64,000 nucleotides of DNA from Agathobaculum ammoniilyticum (GTDB taxonomy: Bacteria; Bacillota; Clostridia; Oscillospirales; Butyricicoccaceae): positions 62,001-126,000 of the forward strand of contig NZ_JAOQJE010000007.1 of the NCBI RefSeq assembly GCF_025567315.1, written 5' to 3'. Positions 30,171 through 38,426 of the stretch are shown piece by piece. The notes beneath the pieces are model-generated. The model made no database searches. It saw only the letters and a program-made list of their open reading frames with translations, and was not told the DNA's origin. The position numbers were made by a program, and so were the translations under genes. Position 1 is the first letter of the stretch; each line of letters starts with the position of its first letter.

Positions 30171-31865
30171 CTATTCGGACAGGATGGCGGTTACAGAATC
30201 GTTTGCAGCTTCGGGCAGCAGGGCGTCCCTGGCGGCGTCCTGCTGCCAGTCGTTATAGTCCGTGATGCCCTCGCCCGCATTCGGGTGGAAGTGCGAGTAC
30301 GCCAGGTCGGCCACGAACAGCGTAAGCAGCACGGCGCACAGCGTGTTCTGCCGGGCAGGGGAGAGCCGGTCGAGCAGCCCGCCGAGCAACGGACCGGCGA
30401 AATATACGACCGCGCAGCAGCCCAGGCCGAAGATCACCGCGCCCTCCAGGCAGATACGGCCATTCAGGTTCATGAAGTAGCCGCTGTAATCCCACCAGCG
30501 GATGCCCTTGGTGACCTCCAGATACCAACTGGAGAAATACTCGATGACCGAGCAAAGCACCATGGAGACCAGGAAGGTCGCCACCGGCCGGGTGAACAGC
30601 TTTTTCAGCAGCAGGAGCACGAGCGCGCCGCCCGCGCCGTAGATGGGCAGCCAAGGGCCGAGCATCGTGCCGCGGTTGACGAACATGCCCTTGGTGACGA
30701 TGTGCAGCGCGACCTCCCAGACCCAGCCGATGAACGCGAAAGTGAAGAACAGCAGGATAAGCGTGCGCAGGCCGTAATGCCGGTTATAGTCCAGCTTGTG
30801 ACGCTGGGCGTAGTGGAACACCGGATCCTCCGGTAGGCGCACGTCCGCGTCGGGCAGGCGGGGCTTTTCGCCCGCCGGCGCCGTCTCGCCGAAAGCGGGG
30901 ACCACAAACAGGGCGGAAAGTGGCGTGCCCGCGTCAAGCTGCGCCTGCCGAAGTGCGGCGTACAGGCCTGCGTCGGTGGCGGAGCGGTAGCCGTTGACGA
31001 ACAGCAGGGACAGCAGTCCGGCCGCTGCCGCCGCGAGCGACTGGCACAGCGCGACATCGCCGGTCGCCAGGCCGATGGCCGTTCCGAGCACGGTGGAGGC
31101 CAGCAGAGGTAAAAAGGTCCAGTGCAGGTAGAACGTCAGGTCAAGCACGAAGCAGCGCCATTTATTGCCCCGCATCATCTGGCGGGACAGACGGAGCGTC
31201 TCGGCGGGCCTGGCCTGCGGGTTTTCCGCCAGGATATACGGCACCATGCGGTAGGAGTACAGCTTGACCGGAAAGCCGACGATGGTACACGCCCACAGCA
31301 GCAGGAACAGCGAGCGCAGGAACATGCCCTTTGCCACGTTCCGCCAGCAGCCGTGCTGGAAAGGCGTGAACATCGCAGCGATGCTGATATTGTCGCGCAC
31401 GCGGCTTTCCAGCAGGAAGCGCCGCGCGCCCACGCTGACTGCGCTCAGTACCCAGATGGTGAACCACAGCCCGCCTGCGATGCCAAGCGCGGCCAGCGCG
31501 ATATCCAGCCAGCCTGCGAACCGCGAGCGCTCGAGCAGCGCAAAAAACGCGGAGAATGGCGCGGTAAGCGTATCAAAGGCCGGCGCGAGGCTCTGGTCAG
31601 CCGCGGCCCACATGGGGTGCGTGCCGTCCATCGGGTCGATGCGCAGCCATTCGAGCAGCAGCTCCCAGTTGGACAGGCTGACCGCCTGGATCGCGACCTG
31701 GTCGTCCGGCAGCATGGCGGATGGGTCAAACTGGCCGATGAAATCCGCCGACCCCGCAAATTCCGCGCCCGTGAAGGCGAGGATAAAGCATACTGCGACC
31801 GTAGCGGCCCAGTTCCGCAAAAACTGCCGCTTACCGCGCCGCTTGAGTTCTTTTCGTTGCCACAT
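30171..31865 (-). CDS. Membrane protein: DUF975-like domain fused to a putative ABC-transporter permease (PF06541) domain
   Basis: A 564-residue protein with two membrane parts. The first (about 1-330) has a signal-anchor, an extracytoplasmic loop and DUF975-like segments (FLLESRVRDNISIAAMF, KLYSYRMVPYILAENP). The second (about 370-525) begins at YGLRTLILLFFTFAFIGWVWE and matches the PF06541 putative permease group (GTMLGPWLPIYGAGG, SWYLEVTKGIRWWDYS). I start at ATG 31865 (MWQRKELKRRGKRQF); the - strand frame stays open much further upstream, but that is a shadow of the divergent gene. No ATPase partner is nearby; function unknown. Confidence 0.78.
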   Translation of the reverse strand: MWQRKELKRRGKRQFLRNWAATVAVCFILAFTGAEFAGSADFIGQFDPSAMLPDDQVAIQAVSLSNWELLLEWLRIDPMDGTHPMWAAADQSLAPAFDTLTAPFSAFFALLERSRFAGWLDIALAALGIAGGLWFTIWVLSAVSVGARRFLLESRVRDNISIAAMFTPFQHGCWRNVAKGMFLRSLFLLLWACTIVGFPVKLYSYRMVPYILAENPQARPAETLRLSRQMMRGNKWRCFVLDLTFYLHWTFLPLLASTVLGTAIGLATGDVALCQSLAAAAAGLLSLLFVNGYRSATDAGLYAALRQAQLDAGTPLSALFVVPAFGETAPAGEKPRLPDADVRLPEDPVFHYAQRHKLDYNRHYGLRTLILLFFTFAFIGWVWEVALHIVTKGMFVNRGTMLGPWLPIYGAGGALVLLLLKKLFTRPVATFLVSMVLCSVIEYFSSWYLEVTKGIRWWDYSGYFMNLNGRICLEGAVIFGLGCCAVVYFAGPLLGGLLDRLSPARQNTLCAVLLTLFVADLAYSHFHPNAGEGITDYNDWQQDAARDALLPEAANDSVTAILSE

Positions 31866-31925
31866 AAAAATTGCTTTCCCTTTTTGTTTTTTGTGAATTT
31901 GACAAATTATGATGGAGTTTTGACA

Positions 31926-33107
31926 ATGCTTGCCTTTATTCTCGCACCTTTTTATAGTTTCGTCAATGTATTTTTGGCGCGCTGGGTGCTGCGATGGACG
32001 GGTGCGTGCCATCGGGTGTTCGGCACGCGGGCGTTCCGCGTGTTGTTCCTGGCCGTTTACAGCTTTGCCGCCTTGACCCCGCTGACTGGCTTTCTGGTGC
32101 AGTCCCCGCCCGCGCTGCGGCGGCTGCTCAAGCAGGTAAGCAATTACTGGCTGGGCTGGATGCTGTACCTCCTCCTTGCCGTGCTGGCGGTGGAGGCGCT
32201 CCTGGCCTGCCTGCGCCGCATCCAGCGCAGGGACTTCGCGCAAATGCAGCGCGTACGGCAGGTGCAGGGCGGCGCCGCCCTGGCGCTGGTGTGCGCGGTG
32301 TGCCTGTACGGCATGGCCAACGCCCGTACGCTGCGCGTGACGGAGTATGCGGTCACGCTGGAGGGCGCGGGGGAAGACATGACCGTCGCGCTGCTGGCCG
32401 ACCTGCATCTCGGCTACAGCACCGACCCTGCCTATATCGAGCGGGCAGCGCAGGCGGTGAACGATATGCAGCCCGACCTGATCGTGGTCGCGGGGGATAT
32501 CTTTGACAATGAATACGAAGCCGTGCCGGAGCCTGACCGCATCGCGGCGGCGCTGGCTTCCATGCATAGCACATACGGCGCTTATGCATGCTGGGGCAAC
32601 CACGACCTGTCTGAGCCGATCCTGGCGGGCTTTACCTGGGACACCGAGGATGAGGAGAAAAACGACCCCCAAATGGCCGGTTTCCTGCGACGCGCGGGGA
32701 TAAATCTGCTGGAAGATGAAAAAGTTACATTAAAAAACGGCGTCCAGCTCGTCGGCCGCAAGGACCCTTCGCGGGACAGGAAATTGGGGGATGAACGGCT
32801 CAGTCCTGCAGAATGGGCTGGCCTGCTCGAACCAGAAAAGCCCGCTTTCGTGATCGACCATCAGCCGAAGGAGCTGGAGGCGCTGGCCGAGGCGGGCTTT
32901 GATCTGGATTTGTCCGGACATACGCATGGCGGACAGGTGTTTCCCAGCAACCTGATCATGGGCTTTTTGTGGGAAAATCCCTGCGGAATGGTGCAAATAA
33001 AGGACATGTTTTCGGTTGTCACGTCCGGTTTAGGGGTGTGGGGACCGGATATGCGGGTCGGTACGGCAAGCGAGGTCGTAAAAATCAGTGTGCATTTTGG
33101 GGGATAA
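31926..33107 (+). CDS. Membrane-anchored metallophosphoesterase (YkuE-like)
   Basis: A 393-residue protein with about four N-terminal membrane segments (1-125) and an extracytoplasmic calcineurin-like phosphoesterase domain. Metal-binding motifs in order: LLADLHLGYS, VVAGDIFDN, WGNHDLSE, FVIDHQPKE and SGHTHGGQVFPSN. GGAG at 31914-31917 supports ATG 31926; the frame is open further upstream but only by overlap with the divergent gene. The 61-bp gap to the leftward gene must hold both promoters. The substrate may be a lipid or wall phosphate. Confidence 0.9.
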   Translation: MLAFILAPFYSFVNVFLARWVLRWTGACHRVFGTRAFRVLFLAVYSFAALTPLTGFLVQSPPALRRLLKQVSNYWLGWMLYLLLAVLAVEALLACLRRIQRRDFAQMQRVRQVQGGAALALVCAVCLYGMANARTLRVTEYAVTLEGAGEDMTVALLADLHLGYSTDPAYIERAAQAVNDMQPDLIVVAGDIFDNEYEAVPEPDRIAAALASMHSTYGAYACWGNHDLSEPILAGFTWDTEDEEKNDPQMAGFLRRAGINLLEDEKVTLKNGVQLVGRKDPSRDRKLGDERLSPAEWAGLLEPEKPAFVIDHQPKELEALAEAGFDLDLSGHTHGGQVFPSNLIMGFLWENPCGMVQIKDMFSVVTSGLGVWGPDMRVGTASEVVKISVHFGG

Positions 33108-33214
33108 TGCACGGAATACAGGTGTCCATATGAGGGAAACACACGAAAATGGAACGCTGAATTTGTACATAGTGCAAGAACTTGAGAGAAAGCTTGCAAA
33201 AATTCGAAAATTTA

Positions 33215-33244
33215 TTGACGGCGCCCCAGGTTTTGATGTATGCT
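33215..33244 (+). promoter_or_regulatory. Promoter of the DUF4914 gene
   Basis: TTGACG (33215-33220), 18-base spacer, TATGCT (33239-33244). The 258-base gap 33108-33365 otherwise shows nothing distinctive. AAAGGAGG lies ahead of ATG 33366. Confidence 0.6.
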
Positions 33245-33365
33245 ATAAATGAACTACAATAGGCCTTGGCAAATTATGTGAAAAAATTGTCGAAGCCGTG
33301 TATGGCACACCGATCGAGCGCGTGGGAAACCGCCGGAAAACGGTGTGAAAGGAGGAAAAGAACAG

Positions 33366-35240
33366 ATGAACCAGTTGCTGAAAAAATTTACTTTTACAGA
33401 CGAACTGACCGATGTCATCGAAAACTGTAAGGGCGTATCCGTGCCAACCAGCAAGGCGGAGCTGTACGACATGGTGTTCGGTCCGGACAAAGCCGATGTA
33501 TATGACGTTGTGTTCGACGTTCCGGGCAAGGGTCCGGTGAAGGAAGCGGACGTGACCCGCTGCAAGAACGGCGCTTCGGTCAACTTTGTGGAGGACTACA
33601 TGCGCCGCCGCGAGCCGGACTGCATGCGCATCGCCGACGATAAGCCGACCGATAAAAAGCGTTTCGCCGACGTTTACGGCTATCCCTTCAGCGACCTGCG
33701 GAAAGAAACCATGGAGTGGTTCAAGACGCAGGAGCTTATCCTCATGCCGTTTAACTCGGGCGGCAATATCTACGGCTACGGCTCCATGCTGGTCTGCCCC
33801 AAGCCGTGCGCGTTCTTCGCGTTCGCGTTGGCACATCTGCAGGGCTTTGTTAACGCTGAGGAGACCGAGGGCTATAAGCCGCGCGCGATCGTTTACGTCG
33901 CGCCCCCGTTCCGCCACACCCACTTCGAGGGCAAGCAGGTCGTTGTACACAACCGTCTGGACGACTGCCACGAGGTGTTCTCCTACAACCTGTATCCCGG
34001 CCCGTCCGCGAAAAAGGGCGTGTACTCCGTGCTGCTCGATATCGGCGAGCAGGAGGGCTGGACTACCTGCCACACCTCCTGCGGCCGTCTGGTTACGCCG
34101 TATGAGAACGAAATGGTTATTATGCACGAGGGCGCGTCCGGCGGCGGCAAGAGCGAGATGCTGCAGGACATTGCCCGCGAGCCGGACAACCGTGTGCTGC
34201 TTTCCAAGAACACTGTGACCGGCGAGGAAACCTACCTCAACATGGGACAGACCTGTGCCATCGAGCCGGTGTGCGACGATATGGCGACCTGCTATCCGGC
34301 GGTCCAGAACAACTCCGGCAAGCTCGTCCTGGTGGACGGCGAGGACGGCTGGTTCCTCCGCATGGACGGCGTGACCCATTACGGCTGCGATCCGGTATAC
34401 GAGCGCATCTGCACCGAGCCGAAGGAGCCGCTCTGCTTCTTCAACATGGAGGGCCACGCGGGCGCGACCCTGCTGATATGGGAGCATACGCTCGATTCCA
34501 ACGGCAAGCCCTGCTCCAACCCGCGCGCGATTGTGCCGCGCTGGGATATCCCTCATATCGTCAAGGAGCCGGTAGAGGTTGACGTGCGCTCGTTCGGTGT
34601 GCGCATGCCCCCCTCCACCCGCGAGAACCCGAACTACGGCATCATGGGCATGATGCATATCATCCCGCCCGCACTCGCCTGGCTGTGGCGCCTGGTCGCG
34701 CCGCGCGGCTTCAACAACCCGTCCATTGTGACCGGCAACGAGCTGAAGAGCGAGGGCGTCGGCTCCTACTGGCCGTTTGCCACCGGTCTGCGCGTCAAGC
34801 AGGCCAATCTGCTGCTCGACCAGATCCTCAAGAGCCCGAACACCCGCTATGTGCTGATCCCGAACCAGCATATCGGCGTGTACAAGGTCGGCTTCGCGGC
34901 CGAGTGGATCAGCCGCGAGTACCTGGCGCGCCACGGCGGCGCGAAGATCCGCCGCGAGCATCTCGAGCCGGCGCGCTGCCCGCTGCTTGGCTACGCGATG
35001 AAGGATATGACCATCGACGGCCAGCGCATCCGCTCCAAGTACCTGCGCGTCGATACCCAGGACCGTGTGGGCGAGGATGGCTACGATGCCGGCGCGAAGA
35101 TCCTGACCGACTTCTTCCGCAAGGAGGTTGCCAAGTTTGATACGCCGGATCTCGATCCGCGCGGCAAGCAGATCATCGACTGCTTCATGAACGGCGGCAC
35201 GCTCGCGGACTACGAAGCGATCACCCCGACCAATCTTTGA
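33366..35240 (+). CDS. DUF4914 family protein (PEP-carboxykinase-like P-loop protein)
   Basis: This 624-residue cytosolic protein matches what I know as DUF4914, found mainly in gut Clostridia. It has a P-loop-like EGASGGGKSEM at residues 255-265, comparable to the kinase loop of ATP-dependent PEP carboxykinase. Other conserved-looking blocks are FNSGGNIYGYGSMLVCPKPC, THYGCDPVYERIC and NPSIVTGNELKSEGVGSYWP. The substrate and reaction are unknown; the PEPCK relation is a pattern judgement. It has its own promoter and terminator and regular codon use like highly expressed genes. Confidence 0.8.
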   Translation: MNQLLKKFTFTDELTDVIENCKGVSVPTSKAELYDMVFGPDKADVYDVVFDVPGKGPVKEADVTRCKNGASVNFVEDYMRRREPDCMRIADDKPTDKKRFADVYGYPFSDLRKETMEWFKTQELILMPFNSGGNIYGYGSMLVCPKPCAFFAFALAHLQGFVNAEETEGYKPRAIVYVAPPFRHTHFEGKQVVVHNRLDDCHEVFSYNLYPGPSAKKGVYSVLLDIGEQEGWTTCHTSCGRLVTPYENEMVIMHEGASGGGKSEMLQDIAREPDNRVLLSKNTVTGEETYLNMGQTCAIEPVCDDMATCYPAVQNNSGKLVLVDGEDGWFLRMDGVTHYGCDPVYERICTEPKEPLCFFNMEGHAGATLLIWEHTLDSNGKPCSNPRAIVPRWDIPHIVKEPVEVDVRSFGVRMPPSTRENPNYGIMGMMHIIPPALAWLWRLVAPRGFNNPSIVTGNELKSEGVGSYWPFATGLRVKQANLLLDQILKSPNTRYVLIPNQHIGVYKVGFAAEWISREYLARHGGAKIRREHLEPARCPLLGYAMKDMTIDGQRIRSKYLRVDTQDRVGEDGYDAGAKILTDFFRKEVAKFDTPDLDPRGKQIIDCFMNGGTLADYEAITPTNL

Positions 35241-35264
35241 TCCGCGCGGCGGAAAGAATAACGC

Positions 35265-35297
35265 AAAACCGCTCAGGGGGATTCCCTGAGCGGTTTT
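35265..35297. terminator. Bidirectional terminator
   Basis: AAAACCGCTCAGGG/CCCTGAGCGGTTTT, 14-bp perfect stem with a 5-nt loop, abutting the stop codon of trmO on the other strand. Confidence 0.9.
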
Positions 35298-35978
35298 TTA
35301 AGTGGGTGTGATGGAAAGCACGGTCAGCACGCCGCCCTCCACGGTGAAGTGCACCTCGAAGCCGGCGAACGGGAACCCGTAGACGCGGCCAGGTTCGTCC
35401 TGATAGCCGGGGCGCGGGTCCTGCGCGAGCACCGCAAGCAGGGACTGCCGCCGGCCGGCGGGCAGGCTGTCGAGCAGGCGGGGCGGGCAGGAAACCTGCA
35501 CGGCGTCCGTGGGCAAGGTGAAGCCGCTCGAAGCCTCAGGATGCGCGTCCGTGTAGGCGAGGTAGGGCTTGATATCCAACAGGGGCGTGCCGTCCATCAG
35601 GTCGGCGCCCGACACATGGAGTACCGGCCCGTCCGGCGTCCACGGCTCGACGCGCTCCAGCCGAACCGAGGAAAGGCCGATGGCGTTCGGCCGGAACGGC
35701 GAGCGCGTCGCGAATACGCCGACGCGCCGGTTGCCACCGAGCTTGGGCGGGCGCACGGTAGGCGACCAGCCCTCCCGCACGGCTTCGGAAAACTGCCAGA
35801 TCAGCCACAGGTGGGAAAAACCGTCGATCCCGCGCAGCGCGTCGGCGTTGCGGTAGGGGGGCTCGAATACGATGCGGGCCGGCGTGTCCGCCAGCCCGCT
35901 CTGGCGCGGGATGCCGAACTTGGTGGGGAAGTCGCTGCGGATGCGCGCGATGATGTGCATGGGGATGGGATGTGACAT
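35298..35978 (-). CDS. trmO: tRNA (N6-threonylcarbamoyladenosine-N6)-methyltransferase TrmO
   Basis: A 226-residue TrmO/YaeB protein that methylates t6A37 of tRNA using SAM. Motifs: ARIRSDFPTKFGIPRQSGL, the DGFSHLWLIWQF block, GVFATRSPFRPNAIGLSSVRL and DIKPYLAYTDAHP. I start at ATG 35978 with GAGGAG about 8 bases ahead; a longer frame from 36020 lacks a ribosome-binding site. It is divergent from the response-regulator gene. Confidence 0.93.
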   Translation of the reverse strand: MSHPIPMHIIARIRSDFPTKFGIPRQSGLADTPARIVFEPPYRNADALRGIDGFSHLWLIWQFSEAVREGWSPTVRPPKLGGNRRVGVFATRSPFRPNAIGLSSVRLERVEPWTPDGPVLHVSGADLMDGTPLLDIKPYLAYTDAHPEASSGFTLPTDAVQVSCPPRLLDSLPAGRRQSLLAVLAQDPRPGYQDEPGRVYGFPFAGFEVHFTVEGGVLTVLSITPT

Positions 35979-36066
35979 GGGGGTGGCTCCTCTGCTTTGG
36001 GGTTGTGTCCAGTATAGCATGCCCGCGGCGCCGGCGCAATCCGGCGGCGGAGGGTCCGCGCAGTCT

Positions 36067-36109
36067 TTTACAGATTGTTAATGCTTTTTCGAATGGAAAG
36101 CAGTATAAT
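36067..36109 (+). promoter_or_regulatory. Autoregulated promoter of the two-component system
   Basis: TTTACA (36067-36072) and TTAATG (36078-36083) at an 11-bp step, then exactly 20 bases to TATAAT (36104-36109). No -35 occurs at 17 bases. This is the geometry seen at the htrA and small-RNA promoters, with two repeats instead of three. Confidence 0.68.
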
Positions 36110-36141
36110 GGAAGCATACTATCGGAAAGCAGGGGAGAACA

Positions 36142-36822
36142 ATGCCCAAAAAGATATTGATTGTTGAAGATGAAGCGAATATCCGCGAGCTGCTCCGTCT
36201 TTATCTGGAGCGGGAGGGCTATACCGTGATAGAAGCGGAAAACGGCGTTGAGGGGATCAAAAAGTGGAAGTCCGAAAAGCCGGACATGCTGCTGCTCGAC
36301 GTGATGATGCCTGTGATGGACGGCTGGGCCGTCTGCAAGGAGATCCGCGCGGAAAGCGATGTGCCGATCATCATGCTGACCGCGAAGGGCGAGACCGCGG
36401 ACCGCGTTTCCGGTCTGGAGATGGGGGCGGACGACTATATCGTAAAGCCGCTTGAAATGCCCGAGGTCATCGCGCGCGTGCGCGCGGTGTTCCGCCGCAT
36501 GGCGCCGGATGACGCGCCGGAGAAGCTGTCTTTCGACAACCTGGTGATCGACAAGCAGGCCTATGACCTGGTCATCCGCGGCAAGCGTGTGGACGCGCCG
36601 CCCAAGGAGATCGAGCTGCTGTACTACCTCGCGTCCAGCCCCAACCGCGTGTTTACGCGTGCGCAGCTGCTTGACGATGTGTGGGGCTTCGATTACTTCG
36701 GCGATACCCGCACGGTGGATGTACATGTCAAGCGCCTGCGCGAAAAGCTGGAGGGCGTTTCGGATAAATGGGAGCTGAAAACGGTCTGGGGCGTGGGATA
36801 CAAGTTCGAGACCAAGGAGTAA
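36142..36822 (+). CDS. OmpR/PhoB-family response regulator
   Basis: A 226-residue two-domain regulator. The receiver (1-120) has the acidic pair E9/D10, phospho-acceptor D53 in LLLDVMMPVMDGW and the KPLE lysine. The OmpR-type winged helix (about 130-224) carries the usual RVFTRAQLLDDVWGFDYFGD and RTVDVHVKRLREKLEG. The kinase gene follows 3 bases later. Regulators of this family bind direct repeats at 10-11 bp steps, and such repeats occur at its own promoter, at htrA and at the three small RNAs. The input signal is unknown; PhoP-like or CiaR-like roles are both possible. Confidence 0.94.
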   Translation: MPKKILIVEDEANIRELLRLYLEREGYTVIEAENGVEGIKKWKSEKPDMLLLDVMMPVMDGWAVCKEIRAESDVPIIMLTAKGETADRVSGLEMGADDYIVKPLEMPEVIARVRAVFRRMAPDDAPEKLSFDNLVIDKQAYDLVIRGKRVDAPPKEIELLYYLASSPNRVFTRAQLLDDVWGFDYFGDTRTVDVHVKRLREKLEGVSDKWELKTVWGVGYKFETKE

Positions 36823-36825
36823 GCG

Positions 36826-38277
36826 ATGGGCAGACACAGCTTTTTTTTCAAAAACTATGTGACGCACCTGGTGCTGATCGTATGTGCGTTTGCTATGGCG
36901 GGCGGTGTGTTTTACTATCAGATGAGCAACTACGCGCTTTCCGCCAAGCAGACCGAGCTGCGCACGACCGTGAAGAGCATCGCGGAGCAGACCGAGCTGC
37001 TGCGCGGCAGCACCTCGGAGGAGTTCGAGCAGTTTTACATCCTTTCGATCGCGCGCGTTGCCAAGGAGGACGCCATCACCGTGCTGGTCACGGATGAGGA
37101 CGGTATCATCCAGATGGCCGCCGCGCCGGATGGAACGGCCTACACCATGCCAGGCTATATGATTCCGCCCGAGGTCACCAGCCAGGTGCGCACATCCGGC
37201 ACGTATGCCGCGGTCGGGTCGCTCGGCGTGCTGACCGCGGCGTCGAGCTATACGGTCGGTACGACGGTGATCAATGAGACGGGTGAGATTACCGCTCTGG
37301 TGTTTGTCTCCGCGCAGGACCCGGAGACCGCGGGCGTGGTGCGCCACTCCACACAGACCCTGGTGCTGATCCTGCTGATTACGCTGGTGGTCCTGCTGAT
37401 TATTTCGTTTATCATTTCGCAGCATGTCACCCGCCCGCTCAAGGTGATCGCGGCGGCGGCGAAGGAATTCGCGGCCGGCAATTTTGATGTGCGCGTGCCA
37501 GAGGACAACCGTTCGTATGAGATAGACGAGCTGGCGGTGTCGTTCAATAACATGGCGCGCGACCTGAACCAGCTCGAGGAGCTGACGCGCGGCTTCATCT
37601 CCAACGTCAGCCACGAGTTCAAGACCCCGATGACGACGATCGGCGGCTTTGTGGATGGGATGATCGACGGCACCATCCTCCCCGACCAGCATGACAAATA
37701 CCTGCGCATCATTGCCGAGGAGACGCGCCGCCTGTCCCGCATGGTGAACCGCATGCTGGATGCGGCCAAGATACAGTCGGGAGAGTTGCTGCTCGCGCCC
37801 GCGCCGTTCGATTTTTCCGAGATGACCAGCCAGATCATCCTTTCGTTCGAGCAGAAGATTGAAAAGAAGCGGCTCGACGTGGCGTGCGAGCTGGACGACC
37901 GGCTGATGGTCATGGGTGATCGCGACCATCTGTACCGCGTGGTATATAACCTGGTGGACAACGCGGTCAAATTCATCAATGAGGGCGGCCGGCTCACGCT
38001 GCGCGCCCATCCGGAGGGGACGTTCTGCGCCTTTTCCATCAGCAACACGGGCGCGGGTATTTCGGCGGAGGAGCTGCCGCATGTGTTCGACCGCTTTTAC
38101 AAGGCCGACCGCTCGCGCTCCTTGGACAAGACAGGGGCGGGGCTGGGGCTGTATATCGTCAAAAACATCATCAACCTGCACGGCGGGGAGATATCCGTCC
38201 GTTCGGATGACGGGGAAACCGAGTTCTCGTTTACGCTGCCGCTGGCCCCGCCGCAGCTGCCGGGCAGCAAACAATGA
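36826..38277 (+). CDS. Membrane sensor histidine kinase
   Basis: A 483-residue kinase. Membrane segments at about 11-31 and 177-198 enclose a roughly 145-residue extracytoplasmic sensor of PAS/Cache type (ITVLVTDEDGIIQMAAAPDG). HAMP (about 199-252), HisKA with phospho-acceptor H263 (NVSHEFKTPMTTI) and HATPase_c (G boxes NTGAGISAEELPHVFDRF and KTGAGLGLYIVKNI) follow. It should phosphorylate the response regulator encoded just upstream. A strong terminator separates it from htrA. Confidence 0.94.
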   Translation: MGRHSFFFKNYVTHLVLIVCAFAMAGGVFYYQMSNYALSAKQTELRTTVKSIAEQTELLRGSTSEEFEQFYILSIARVAKEDAITVLVTDEDGIIQMAAAPDGTAYTMPGYMIPPEVTSQVRTSGTYAAVGSLGVLTAASSYTVGTTVINETGEITALVFVSAQDPETAGVVRHSTQTLVLILLITLVVLLIISFIISQHVTRPLKVIAAAAKEFAAGNFDVRVPEDNRSYEIDELAVSFNNMARDLNQLEELTRGFISNVSHEFKTPMTTIGGFVDGMIDGTILPDQHDKYLRIIAEETRRLSRMVNRMLDAAKIQSGELLLAPAPFDFSEMTSQIILSFEQKIEKKRLDVACELDDRLMVMGDRDHLYRVVYNLVDNAVKFINEGGRLTLRAHPEGTFCAFSISNTGAGISAEELPHVFDRFYKADRSRSLDKTGAGLGLYIVKNIINLHGGEISVRSDDGETEFSFTLPLAPPQLPGSKQ

Positions 38278-38291
38278 CGCGCTGCGCGCAG

Positions 38292-38325
38292 CGGCGGAGG
38301 ACCGGCCGGTCCTCCGCCGTTTTTT
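38292..38325 (+). terminator. Terminator after the two-component operon
   Basis: A perfect GC palindrome (38292-38305/38306-38319) that folds into a 12-bp stem with a GGCC loop, then T6. Confidence 0.88.
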
Positions 38326-38340
38326 GCACACGGGGCCGAA

Positions 38341-38394
38341 TTCATGATTTGTTCATATTGTTTTCAACAAACTGCCACAATGGCGGGTTAGAAT
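38341..38394 (+). promoter_or_regulatory. htrA promoter with three 11-bp-spaced repeats
   Basis: TTCATG (38341-38346), TTCATA (38352-38357) and TTCAAC (38363-38368), then exactly 20 bases and TAGAAT (38389-38394). The same geometry as the three small-RNA promoters 14.5 kb upstream and the adjacent response-regulator promoter. Confidence 0.76.
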
Positions 38395-38426
38395 GAAAGC
38401 ACAAAACCGATAGGGAGGCCATTACA

